DNA from: Trichoplax adhaerens
Lineage: Eukaryota > Placozoa > Uniplacotomia > Trichoplacea > Trichoplacidae
Length of the DNA stretch: 64,000 nucleotides
Direction of reading: 5' to 3'
Assembly (NCBI RefSeq): GCF_000150275.1
Contig: NW_002060956.1
Coordinates: forward strand, 463,379-527,378
Below are positions 25,235-37,404 of the stretch, in pieces (the first letter of the stretch is position 1; each line of letters starts with the position of its first letter). Under the pieces are notes generated by a model that saw nothing but the letters and a program-made list of their open reading frames with translations, searched no databases and was not told the DNA's origin. The position numbers and the translations under genes were made by a program.

Positions 25235-26503
25235 ATGGCTGTATGTGTTGCTGTTATTGCAAGAGATGTAAGTGCACGAACGAAACACCTTGCATTCAAA
25301 TGATAACCGTTATACATTGTTGTGTAGATTACAATAATGTAGTAGTGAATGGATACTATCGGTCCATAGTTTAGCAACACTATACGAGTAATACATCCTA
25401 CCATGATACAAGACGTGTATGCAAAGCAATATTGCAAACCTGTATCGGGAAGCTTTCTACATATTTTAAACCGCACTACGTTAGAGTAACTTCAACTCTG
25501 ATTTTAATCCATTTGTCCATGTTCTATTATAGTAATTGTTGTTTTATTTCGTTTAATGACAGAACTACCCTTTGTATATACGAACAGCCGAGCCCGATCA
25601 CGAGCTGAAATTCCATTATATAGCTCATACATCACTAGATGTGATTGAGGAAAAATGTACGGTATCATACCTTACTGTAGCTATGACCGACGTCATGCAC
25701 TCGGTAGAATAAATGTCACAGGTAAACCTGATCTTACTATACTTTGCTATATATCTTAATTAGTGGCAACGTTAACCAAAACAACTAGCGATATGCGTGA
25801 ACTATATCTGGGAATACTTTATCCAACGGAAGATTACAAAGTGTATCCTTCTACAAATTAAACTACCTATTCCTTTTAATAACGTAAATGGTGATGCTGT
25901 TATCAGTTCAAGTGTTAAATAACTTCTGATCATGATTACGGTAGAGCTCCATGTATGAAATTGCTGTACGTGTATTCTTCCTTAAACTATCTCAAGTTAC
26001 GGATATGTTACCAATACCAAAATAAAATTTGTGGTGGTTGTCGACGCTTCTGGAATTAATTATCGAGATACTGAAATGAGGGCGGTAAGTTCAATTCGAT
26101 ACTATTCGTGCTAGGCAGATGATTTTCACTATAAATATTTATGTACATGTTAGTTTGTAAACTGTTTTTTCTGTAAAATTAATTTCTAGATATTTCGCAA
26201 ACTACATCACGCATATTCCGATGTTATATCAAATCCTTTTTATACTCCAGAAACCACCATAACATCGCCGTAAGTATCAAAAGCTGACAGACAATTCTAG
26301 CGTATTGAACATTGACGTAGATATTATTGGTGATAATCACCAACTATAATACCTAAAGAACTGTAGCACTCTGCACAATCTTAATGGTAGCTATTAGTAA
26401 TATCTAGTAGGAAATCTTTAGTAATAAATTTTTTGTATGTTGATTTTTTGATAGAAATTTCGATAAAGCAGTACGAAATATAATGGTAAAAGTAGATGCA
26501 TAG
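25235..26503 (+). CDS. TRAPPC2L: TRAPPC2L, TRAPP complex subunit (sedlin-like)
   Basis: Exons: 25235-25267, 25563-25656, 25764-25842, 25997-26084, 26190-26269, 26455-26503. They encode 140 residues, the length I recall for human TRAPPC2L. Order of motifs: [88 protein letters not shown], and [10 protein letters not shown] at the end. The longin-like fold subunit is part of the TRAPP tether and Rab-GEF complexes acting in ER-Golgi and Golgi traffic. Every junction is GT-AG and in phase. The third exon ends with GT immediately before a second GT; only the downstream donor (after 25842) keeps frame and restores the family Val-Tyr. It is divergent from mL37 and convergent with PABPN1. Confidence 0.93.
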
Positions 26504-27742
26504 CCCGTACGAACGTCGTCATGGGTGAATCCAACGCTTAACGAAATTGAGCGCATTACTGCTACATTAACACCAGAAGTAACGCTGTCCACTATCATGG
26601 GATATACACGTACAGAAGCTGCACACTGTCCCATAGATGAATTCATCCTAAAACAGCCTTTCTGTATTATAGGTGTGTAGCAGAGAAACCTTCGCCGAGT
26701 TAATCAATCAATTAGCCGTAATTAAACCATATATCTAACTGTATATTTCTTTCTTGCGACAACTATCCTACCACATTCATAGACACATGCGTTATATCTT
26801 TCTTCATTTTTTTGTATCTTATCAATTTCTGGATATGAATATCATAATTAAAGTGATTGCAAAGATTCCTTTATTGAGATATTTTCTCTGGCTGTGAGAT
26901 GACTTTTGAAATGTAACCTATTCTATTAATTATTTCCATTTTAGTAGAGAAATAGTTCAGTCTTAGTGCTGTAAAGCAGTACTACACTGTATTATATTTT
27001 TTATTTTTATACAGGTTATTAGTAATGACGTCAACAAACATTTACAGAATATAAAAGTCATATCGCAGTAATGATAACTTGATACTATGTTTAGGCACCA
27101 ATCAGCTCCATACGTACATTGTTAATGCTACCAGATCATGTACGAATACTCGTATGTACAAAATTAATTAAGTTAAGCCTCGCAAAATAGTTTGCAAGAA
27201 GTAACTTTACAAAGTTTTTATCATAACGGTAAATTCTTACATATAAGGTAAAATCGTGTAAGCGTGTACCTTTGGCAAGCTGCAGTTGCACAGATAACGC
27301 TCCACTTGAGTGAGTGAATAGTAATTTCACAATAGACAAAAATCTATAGATTTTAATGACCGTAAATTTTCTCCAGAACATAGCAATTCAAATCTAAAGC
27401 AGAAAATGATGTTGTTATCAAATTCTTATCGTGAATCTTCCAGATAATATGAAGACTTTCATTCATTCGGAAGCAATAGCGTACAACATAGAACTAGAAC
27501 ATGACTCTAAGCGTCATTAAGTAGCCAATACATAAAAGAAACATTATTTTGAGATCAAATGCTATAAAAGCCACGGAAAGAGTTTCCATTTCGAATATAT
27601 GTAGTATATATAACAAATGATATAGGGAAGTTAGATGCGTACATTTATCTTGGATGTACGCTAGTATGGCTTTCAATACGGCCTGTATACATTTCTTCTA
27701 AACCTATAAAATATCGATGAAAGCTTAAGTTATTGGCACGTC
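26504..27742. other. Tail-to-tail spacer, nothing recognised
   Basis: AT-rich region between TRAPPC2L and PABPN1 3' ends. Minus-strand frames of up to about 80 codons (26404-26646, 27136-27381) have no family similarity that I can see, and the first overlaps the last TRAPPC2L exon. Confidence 0.5.
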
Positions 27743-29481
27743 CTAGAAAAGTACTACAAAGAAGATGAGATTGTATACAGTAGGCGCTGCATTGCTACAG
27801 TACCTGCTACGCCTTCTGGGTCCACCTACACCACCATGCCGAAATGGTCGTCGTCCGCGGCGAAATCCTCTGTCTGTGGAACTAACACCAGGGCGATTAG
27901 TTCGTTTAGGTGATACCTATCAATGAATAATTGATATTAAGTTATTGAGTACGTCCCAAGATCAAGAAGAGTATGCCAATTTATTTATCATATCGATTTT
28001 AACTCAAACCTTTATTTGCCTTCCACGGAATAATGAATCATCTAAAGCCATTGCAGTTTTCACCGATTCTTTATCGGAGAATTCAATGTAAGCAAATCTA
28101 CAGTAAATATAAACGTTGTGTATTGTTATACAACACTTATCCTGTGGTATTTAATTAAGTAAGGTTAATTGCAGGCGATCATGCATGACCAAGTGAACGT
28201 CCAAGGGTATGAAAGCAGTGCAATTTTTCAGCTTATCAGGTTGCAAATGTTAGCTGAAAATACCCTAGTTCAGTTAAAATTCTCTACAAATTTATTTATT
28301 TTTGGTGTATATTATGCAATGTTTACAGCTTCAACATTGAGTTTAGCAAATTGATAAGAGAACTCCTCCGAATGGAAATGAGTTTACTTTTAATTACCCT
28401 TTGGGATGACCACTGAATTTATCACATAAGATCGTGACTCTGTTTACTGATCCACAACCATGAAAATGTTGTTCTAACTCTTCTGCAGTTGCTGCATAGT
28501 CAACCTATATTATTGGAGAATTTACATTGGAAATGAGGATATGAAATTGCTAATTTTCAGGCTGAAGAAATCTATACAATAAGGAAAGAAATAGTTCAAG
28601 TTCGATTACGCGTACATTTCCGACATATACTGAACGTGCATCCGCTTCAGCCCTATCCTCCGTTGTTCCTTAAATTAATTTGAAAAATTTAAAATTCTAC
28701 CATTATTATATGGTAAATTGATTTCATCTTGGAGGCTAACGTGTTGTTACCATAATGAGTAGACAGGACTAATACGCGGCGGTATACTTGTAATAAGTTT
28801 CAATAGCCAACCTTCTTACCTGCTGATCCTAAAACACTTTTTTCGACCTCATTTTGCATTTCTTTCAACTTTTCAGCTTCTTCTTCCATTTCTTTTACGC
28901 GAGCTTTTATGGCTTGCAATTCCTACAAAACAGATCAACGTCATGCATAACTCATTTTGCAACTAATCTGACAGATTGTTTTCAATTTGATATTGATCAT
29001 GGAATGAGTGCCAAGACAAGTACGATCAACTGAAGGCAAGCATTCTACGTACTTTGTAGTCTGTAGTGCAGTATTACTAATGGAAGATTGTCGACAGCCT
29101 GTATCAACCATCATAATTCATTGTTATGAGCAAAATAAAAAGAAGGAATTTCTCCTTGACTGAAGTATTCAGGAGTGCTTGTCGTCAGCGCACACCTTTG
29201 TAATGACAGTGCACTTGAGCAATGACCAACTACTGATGGACATAACGCAATACTGTACTGTACTATCTATCTTGGATACTATTCTACAAGAATACTTGTA
29301 TATCCGATGCGAAGATGAAAATAAAAAGGTGACCTACTGGATCATCAGCTTCATTATCGCCAGTTAAAAGACTATCGGTAGCCATAGCACTTTCCTCTTT
29401 GGTATCATTGGTTGAATTGCCATCCATAAAGAATGATACCTCACCTTCGCCGCCATTTAAATCTGACTCTAATTCAGCCAT
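27743..29481 (-). CDS. PABPN1: Nuclear poly(A)-binding protein PABPN1
   Basis: Minus-strand exons in coding order: 29338-29481, 28820-28922, 28616-28668, 28398-28504, 28010-28097, 27743-27916 (222 residues). The N terminus is acidic (starting [14 protein letters not shown]) and has no alanine run. A coiled-coil helix follows ([18 protein letters not shown]), then one RRM with RNP2 SVYVGN and RNP1 GFAYIEF, and [16 protein letters not shown] and an Arg/Gly-rich tail. PABPN1 stimulates poly(A) polymerase and sets tail length in the nucleus; the Arg-rich tail is a usual site for methylation and import. The last exon is read through to the stop at 27743. A GT at about 27797 could splice the tail differently, so the extreme C terminus is uncertain. 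It is divergent from the FAM210-like gene. Confidence 0.92.
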
Positions 29482-31199
29482 CTTTTGATTACTATTTGAT
29501 ACAATCGTATAATATCAATGTCTTAAATAAGAGGGCAAATCAAGGCTTCAAGTATTTGAAAATGGGATTTCACTGCTTATCTGTTAAGATAAATTATAGA
29601 TCTCTCAAGATTCCTCCAGATACAAAGTAGTCTAGGATAAATAAATGGCAACGAAGGCTAAGCTTTTACAGCATCATTTCCCACTTACGATAGAGCTGCT
29701 GATTGTAGTACGTTTTGCAACGTAGTGACACAATACCGACCGTTCCGGTACAGTACTGTAACGTCAACGTTGACCGCGTCACCGTACGCTTTGGGTATCG
29801 CCAGTGGCATCATACGGTGTTGCTACTACAATACACTCGAGTACAATGCTACAGTACTATACTGTAGTTAGCAGCACGGTGAGGCAAAGCCCGCCACGGG
29901 CTGCAGCTCCTCTTTTCATTTTACCTGCAGTCCTGTCCAAGATTATTATTTTATTTTCCATACCGTATGATCACAGGACTGGGCTGTGTACCAACCTGTA
30001 TGATGGTTACGTCCAGCAATATTACTGGAAGCACTGTAAGCAACTTGGTAATTGTCACTATCCCTTTGTGACACCGTCAGAGTGCAATGGACATTGTACA
30101 GTACAGTGCTGTACAGTACTGTACTGTACACTCTTTTAAAACATCACGTCGCCACCTTGAGTTTTGCACGGTAGTGTCATGAGTTTTGCATGCTGACTAC
30201 AGTAAGCACTTTTCTACAGTGTACAGTGTACAGTGTGCACCAGCGTACAGTAGACGTGTAGTACTGAGTTTTGCACGATAGTGTCATGAGTTTTGCATGA
30301 TCACTACAGTACGAACTTTTCTACAGTGCACACTCGACAGTGTACAGTACACGTCCAGTGCGTCCGTCCGGTGCAGTACGGTACAGTATAGTACGGTCCA
30401 GTTACGAACTTTTCTACAGTGTACTGTACAGTGTGCACTAGCATACACTACGTCCGTCCGGTGTCATGACTGTAACGGTACGCATGCGCAGTATAGGATG
30501 AGGAAATCAATTCATTAAACTTAACTTCAACTTGTCTTGTATCATGGCGACAGCGATAATGTAACGTAAAAAAAGGTACAAGCAAAATATCATAAAAAAG
30601 GGATCGACTAGTTGTATATACAACAAGTGTCTTCTCTGATTTATTCATAATAATAATAATCAATATTCCCCCTAGACGCGTAATCATCTTACATCTCGTC
30701 TCGGATTGCTAATTGCAGACTATATCCACTCAAGTTTGTAGACTACTACTGTACAGTGTTGAAGAATAATGAATAATAGGATTGCAGTTTGCAAGCCTGT
30801 TGTACACTTCATCAAGTGATTGTACAGTAGTAGAATGGACTAGAGAAGAAAATGAAAGAAAACTTCTTCGTCTTTCGTAGTTGAGCAATTTCTCATCGTT
30901 GCACAGCAGGCACAACAAACGCGCTACTGCCTAATACGTAACTATGGCACCATAGACTATACTAGATAGATTAAGGCCATCAACATCGATAGAATAAGAT
31001 ATTTCAACAGTAAACAGTGTACTATATACTGTACTTTACCTGGTATGAGTGCCTGGTATCAGTCGTCGATGACATACGTCGTACAGTAGTTTACAGTTGC
31101 CGCTGGACGCTGCCGTAAAAGCAATCATTAATTGGTGTGGAATAGCCGGACGGAGCTAGAAGCAAAAAATCATCTTGAGTTTCTTGAATATTCTGCAGC
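29482..31199. promoter_or_regulatory. Head-to-head intergenic region, PABPN1/FAM210
   Basis: 1.7 kb without a recognisable gene. GTAC palindromes are scattered over 29745-30440, with a strong cluster at 30094-30134 (overlapping GTACAGTAC/GTACTGTAC words) and weaker ones near 30750-30765 and 31015-31037. It also holds the direct repeat listed at 30157-30460. The shared promoter role is inferred from position. Confidence 0.45.
30157..30460. repeat. Tandem direct repeat with embedded GTAC palindromes
   Basis: Two units of about 96-100 bp begin at GAGTTTTGCACGGTAGTGTC (30159) and at the near-identical segment at about 30256. Each continues with a second GAGTTTTGCATG, CTACAGTA and ACTTTTCTACAGTG. 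A partial third unit near 30402 repeats ACGAACTTTTCTACAGTG and the CGTCCGTCCGGTG segment seen near 30357. Unit ends are filled with GTACAGTGTACAG words. Confidence 0.7.
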
Positions 31200-32399
31200 A
31201 TGTATGCATATAACTTCATTTGTAGGAGAAGTTTAACATTATCACCTTGCAGAGTGTTAAGCCGGTTTTTAGTCAATAGTTCCACCACGGTTAATTATAC
31301 AATCAATACTTGCAAGTTATTATCCAAACGCCAAGCAACTCTCCTTACTAAACAGGCATCTTGTCCAAAATCGATCAATACGACAACGATGTCCAACCGC
31401 CTGATTGCTCGTAATCTATCTTCAAAATCGACAAATGGCGATACAAATACAACGAATGGAGCTGTAAATCAAACTAATATATCTACTTTACAACGTCTAC
31501 GAGTGGTTTTTCGAGATTATGGTACCTGTGCTATCATCTTTCATATAGCAGTCAGTTTGCTATCAGTAGGTTGTTGGTATATGGTCGTAGAGAGGTAAGC
31601 TAAACATAGGTACAAACCAATAGCTACTGTACTAGAGCGTTTCCAAACATCCATTGCACCCACTATCATCAGATCAGCAGTGTATTTTTATAAAGTAAAG
31701 CCAATAGCCTCAGTTCTGCAAGCAAAGAAAGACGTTCGAGGACTACTTAACATTATTAGACAGCCAGTACCGCATCGATGAATGCTGCGTATGACAATAT
31801 GAGGAGGCAATGATGGCTAGCGATAGATATACTGTACAGCATAGAGGACACTTCCACTTTTTCAAGCCACTTTCATCACTGTAGAAATAAAATTGATTTC
31901 TGTTAGTGAAGTAAACTTGTAGCAGAAAGTAAGCTATATCTGAGGTTATTTACCAAGGCCTCTTGAGTCAAGATATCATCCCATACGATCATTGCGGTTA
32001 TGTCAACTGTAGCGACACTGCAATGTCGTAGTAGATCTTGATGTAGTACTCTACTCTACTGTACGCTGATTAGCAAAACTGCAAAACTCTCAATATCCCT
32101 TCAACATCACGAAATATTTTAACTTGTGGCCTTTTCATAATTTTATTCTTATTAGTGGTATAGACATCAAGACTTGGATGCAAAAAATTGGCTTTAGTGA
32201 AAAATTTCTTCAATCGGTATTTACCACCAGTGCTGGAACATTTATTGTTGCATATGCAATCCATAAAACAACAGCAATTCCAAGAGCTATGTTAACAATA
32301 TCTGTAACACCGCTGATTGTCCGCCACCTTAGACGCATCGGATGGATGAGAAAACCTGTTGTTGCTGCATCTGCAAGCCCCAAAGTTTCTAAACCCTAA
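31200..32399 (+). CDS. FAM210-like mitochondrial DUF1279 membrane protein
   Basis: Two exons, 31200-31594 and 32156-32399 (212 residues). The N terminus is basic and Ser/Thr-rich (MYAYNFICRRSLTLSPCRV), as in a mitochondrial presequence. Exon 1 ends in the DUF1279 start (LRVVFRDYGTCAIIFHIAV, then SLLSVGCWYMVVE). Exon 2 continues SGIDIKTWMQKIGFSEKFL, then a second hydrophobic stretch around GTFIVAYAIHKTT and the C-terminal LIVRHLRRIGWM. The junction is phase-consistent (AG plus T gives Ser). This matches FAM210A/B, mitochondrial membrane proteins linked to mitochondrial translation and erythroid or muscle function in mammals; it looks closer to FAM210B, but I would not fix the paralogue. An in-frame coding-like stretch within the intron is reported as a finding. 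Confidence 0.85.
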
Positions 32400-34272
32400 C
32401 TGACTATAGTCGCAGTTGTAATAATCACTACTATAAATTTTTCTCTTTAGCTGTTGTAAACTGAAATCATAACATCCAAAATGCTATTCTAAATCATGTT
32501 AACAATTGCTGTAGAAATGACCTTCTTTCAAAATTTCCTTTGCGACTACCTGTGAAATAGCATTATTCATTTCTCTGTGATATATGGGTAAGCTTATTGA
32601 GATATACTATAAGGGTCTACTGTTAACGTGCCATAGTGTTAGCCTATTTTTTAAGATTGTTTCAAGCAACTAGTGACTAGAAAATAAATTAAACTCCATA
32701 TCGTTGCACTAGAACATTATAAACATACTTTCGCGAATACAAATTTAATTATCGTATGAAATTCACAAGTCAAATATGATGATACATGCGAATATGAAAA
32801 AAATGAAACGTTTTCTGTTAGATCGCTAGCAATCGCAAATTAAATGTTATTATTGTGATAGATTCTTAAAGATGTTGATATATTACAGATGATACAGTAG
32901 CTATATAACTAACTATACAGTCTAATTGCACAACTCAATAGTCATTTATTCCAGAGCATTTACCTCAAGCCATCGGTGTAGACCTGACATCGGTGTACTC
33001 TATGTTACTGTATAATATATCGCTATTACTGTATGTACAGTACTGTATGCGATTTATTAAAATGGCATCAAGAAAATAAAAAATACTACGTATCATATGA
33101 AGTTGGCATTACTAAACTTTTAACTATAGACAACGTTGTTTATCTGTATGGAACATTAAAAAAATTAAAGTGGATATCAGATAAAGGAATTATTGTTGGA
33201 ACGCACTTACTGGGATCAAAGAGGATGCACTAAATACTGGTAATTCCATTATAATGAAAGACATGATGAATTTACTGGAAACAATCGACTACACAGTATT
33301 ACTTACCGTTTTGTAGGACTAACACTTAAAAAATGCATATTGTTACGGCTTGCTGTTAATATATTATATTAGCCAAAGCGCTACAAAAGAATTAATATAT
33401 GCACAAACTAAATAATACTCCACTTAAGATTAGTCTCAAATTCTAAAATAGAGACTAGAATTACTCTCTTACTGTACTTGCAGTAATAGTCAAGATATGC
33501 TAGTAGTAATTTGTGCTGTTGTTATTATACCAGTATAATTACAATAAATGCAATTTCGTAATTACCCTTTTCCAAAGCATGATTTGAAGCAATTTTAGAT
33601 GCTCTCGCATAGAATGATAATACTGTAGTACCCTCAAAAATTTATATATTCTGTATTTTATTTATATTACGAAATTAAATTCGATCTAACACAGTTATCA
33701 CAATATACATAGCTTAATGTAGTAATAAATCTCAAAAATCTTCATATTTACGTTATTGTTAGCAGAGAAATGAAATGCACTCAGTATCAGGACCAAAATC
33801 TGTAACTTTAAAACCTTCATTTTAGGCCTTAAGTACAAATACCTACAATGGTTAATATAATTAAAGATTACATAGTACGGTGCTGTACAGTTCTCATTTC
33901 TAATATGTTGTACAACTTTAAAGCAAAACTACAAGTTGCTTATAATATATTAATTTTAAAAGTAATTATAAATCAATTCTAATTTTGATAACCAACTTTC
34001 TTAGGTTTCATAGTTTAAATGAAGGTACTGCAATTGCTGCTAAAAGAATATTATGGAAATAATATAAAATTACAAGATTTATTACCGAAAACTTTAATTA
34101 ACAAGATTCATCACCGTAAATAGGCAATGCAAAATCTGACTGTAATAGTACTAGTAGTAGATATCTTTATAACACAAACCTGTGTTATATACATTACATT
34201 ACATTTGAAACATTTAAAGCCCTGAAAGGAGGATCCAAAACATACTCGTCATGCAAAAACATCTTACATAAT
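32400..34272. other. Tail-to-tail spacer, FAM210/Aurora
   Basis: AT-rich. A 66-codon frame at 33033-33233 reads protein-like but has no recognised motif and no splice partners. Isolated GTAC palindromes occur near 33030-33048 and 33880-33895. Confidence 0.45.
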
Positions 34273-37200
34273 TTAATTTTTTGCATCATTTTGAACATGT
34301 TTTACGATCCAGGGGTGTGACATTACGCCATCAAGTGATAATCTTTCAGAGGGTTTACGACATAGAAGCTAAATGATAAAATCATATTTGAAAATCTGTT
34401 ACATGATTCGAAATTATGCTTAAAGTACAACGATAAAAAGAGTCATTAATATCTTATTCATGATCACCTTTCTGATTAAATCCATAGCCTCAGGACTCAG
34501 TTTGTTCTCTGGAAACTTTAAATCAACCTAAAAGTATAATCAAACATTAATTAACTGTAAATATATTATATTTTCATTACTTTTAGGACGTAAACACTGA
34601 GTTAATAAGTCACAGCATAAGAACCTTGATAATTCTTTTATAAGTATCTTCATGAGTTTTAGTCTCGAATGGTGGGCAACCAACAAGAAATTCATAGCAT
34701 AATATGCCCAAGCTCCATAAATCAACCTAATGACATTAAAGCAAAAATAAGTTCAAATTGCAGTACTGACTTTTTGGAAGATTTACTTGATTAAAAATTG
34801 ATTCTTTACTTAATACAATCTTATAAACAATACATGGCTTATCTCCATGCTAATTCTGATTTATATCATCAAGGTAATCGTTTTATTTGTATATTGGCGT
34901 ACCTTATCGTCGTGTTCATCACCGATGATCATTTCAGGAGGTAGGTAATCCAGCGTTCCACATAGTGTAGTTCGCCTAAGTTGGATAGATTGAGCATTAG
35001 TACATTTCTAAGGTAAATTTAAAGTCTTTAAGCTACAAATTTAATATCATAGTACCTTGATGATGGAGCATGAACAGACCAACCGAAATCAGCAATCTTA
35101 AGATCACCCTATAAATTAAATTAATTATCAAAGTGTCACAGTAAGCCTAAGCTATCAATCGGATAGTTGCAAAATACTAACAAAATCTTTTTATAAAATA
35201 TTTTCAGGATGGTAACAACTTATGTAATATCTTACATGAAGTAATACAAATAAAGTACAGATTAAAAATGTCGATTACGAACCTTTATACCGAGTAATAA
35301 GTTTTCAGGCTTTATATCTCTGTGAATGACCTTTTTTGTGTGACAGTACCTCAATGCATCGGAGAGTTGTGCAATAAACTAGAAAAATTTATTTAAAACA
35401 ATGATGTTATAAATGCATTAGCACAAAAGTTTATTATATGAACAGTCAACAAACTTTAGCAGCTCTTGGTTCATCAAATACTTTCTGCCGTTGCAATTCT
35501 TTGTACAGTTCTCCACCTGGTGCAAACTCAAGTATAAGGTACACACGGCTCGTATCGTAAAAATACCCATACAATCGTAGAATATTAGGATGGCTATTAA
35601 AAATTAAACGATATTGATATATTAAACATTAATTATCCGCATACGCTGCAACAATTTCAAATATGAGAACTGCATCAAATTTAAAACTCGTATATTTGTA
35701 TGAGTATCAAGTTATTCAATTCAATATTAAGAAATATGCATACCGCAAATGAGATTGAATTTCAATCTCGCGTCTTAGCTGGTGCTCAACATTTGCCTTT
35801 TGTAGTTGAGATTTAAATAGAACCTGTTAATAGCATTGGTATAATTGGAAAGGTTTTTTAAAATCTCAATTGATACTAGATGTAAGTCAATTGTAATCGT
35901 ATTTATAATTCTTTTCTCTTAACAATTGATAAAATTTGATCTTCTATTTTAATAATTTTCCCTTATAATTATACTAAATTTATAGTTTACCTTTAACGCA
36001 ACAATGTATTTACTCTGTTTTTCTCTTGCTAAGTACACGCTACCAAATTTCCCTATCAAAAATTTTTCTGTCATTATAATTTGTACAATCATGTAGGAAT
36101 TTTTGGGTTGCACCCTTATTATTTTTATACGCAAATGTTGATTAGTTTAACAACAAACCTTTGCCTAATGGTCTGCCAATATCAAAATCGTCCAACGTCC
36201 ATCTTTTTCTAGAGCTATAATAGTAATGAGTCCTCGTTACAAATGATACATTACAAATTTAAAGCGTTATACGTATACAATGCTAGTTTAATTTTTAAAT
36301 TACAAAATAAAACGAAGATCTAGTTTTTAGCTGACGGAGCTACGTAGAAATATATCGAAGAATTACAGTAGTAAGACTACTACTGAATTGTATTAAATAA
36401 AAACGTTACAGGTATTTACTTCTTTTGCTCTTCAGCATTGGACGTAGGTACTTGTAACTGCTGAGTTTTGGTCACACTTTGGTTTTGATTCTGCAGTCTA
36501 TCAATGTTAGTACTTTGCTTTAACGAATGGTGGGAGGGATAATTTTCGTTAATAATATTAGTATGATTAGATGCATGGCCAGCATCGATCGGTGCCAATT
36601 TATTGACGGGTTTCACTATTCTTTTGGGGCCACTCAGCTGCAATATCAATCCAAAGAGACAATTTAAGGAAAATTGATAACGTAGTTTAATAGTCAATAA
36701 AGTTATTTAATTGTAAATACTAGAAAAAAAGATGTACACTGTGCTACGCGGTGTGCGTATAGTAATACCATACCAGGTTAGTCTGTGGTCTATCCGCTGA
36801 GTACTTTTGACCACTATTCTCTTTATTGGCCATCAGTTGCATCCGATTCATCTGTGTTAAATTAAAAATGAGGGAAAAGTTATATTCATCTAGTAATAAT
36901 ACGTATACTTAGGATAACTTAATATCTACAGTTAATTACAACAATCCTTTAAATATTTCATTAAAGAATTTGCACATCATGGATACAATTCGATATTCTA
37001 GTTTGATGTTATACACATATCTTTAATTAAAGCAGAAGACGATTTGAAACTGGCTTACATCCGGCATGATCCAAGCAATTATAATTATCGACCTATCCCT
37101 TATCCACCTACTGTAAACTAGCTAGATAGCTAAATTTAGATATACTGTAATACCAATAGACATATAAAGGATTTGAATGTTCAACCCTTTTGTCAGTTTC

Positions 37201-37404
37201 ATCAACTGGAAACTACGCAATAAGCTCTTTGGGCTTAAACTAGCACAGGGTGCATATGTGCGTATATGAAACGGATAGTATTAAAATGCCTGTACAAGTT
37301 CTAGCAAATGATTACAATAAACGCAGATGTAATTAACTTAATATTGATTGTAGTCGAGATTTGCTACAAACCTGTGACTCTAAAAGATTTAGCTTGGAGG
37401 CCAT
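34273..37404 (-). CDS. Aurora Ser/Thr protein kinase
   Basis: Thirteen minus-strand exons in coding order: 37372-37404, 36774-36851, 36420-36637, 36159-36208, 35991-36052, 35744-35823, 35455-35593, 35283-35378, 35056-35108, 34903-34975, 34625-34726, 34468-34527, 34273-34368 (379 residues). A polar N-terminal extension of about 105 residues precedes the kinase domain: glycine loop [19 protein letters not shown], catalytic Lys in [35 protein letters not shown] activation loop, DYLPPEM and [15 protein letters not shown]. It ends shortly after [13 protein letters not shown]. Auroras run centrosome maturation, spindle assembly and chromosome segregation. It has Gly in LYGYF, as Aurora A (Gly198) does, yet GELYKELQ like Aurora B, so it probably represents an undivided ancestral type. 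All junctions are GT-AG and in phase. Confidence 0.95.

Noticed and set aside
29804-30139. 111-codon frame on the plus strand between PABPN1 and FAM210
   Set aside because: It ends inside a GTAC cluster and has no family similarity; treated as chance.
33033-33233. 66-codon frame in the FAM210/Aurora spacer
   Set aside because: Looks somewhat protein-like but starts in a GTAC palindrome and has no partner exons or family match.
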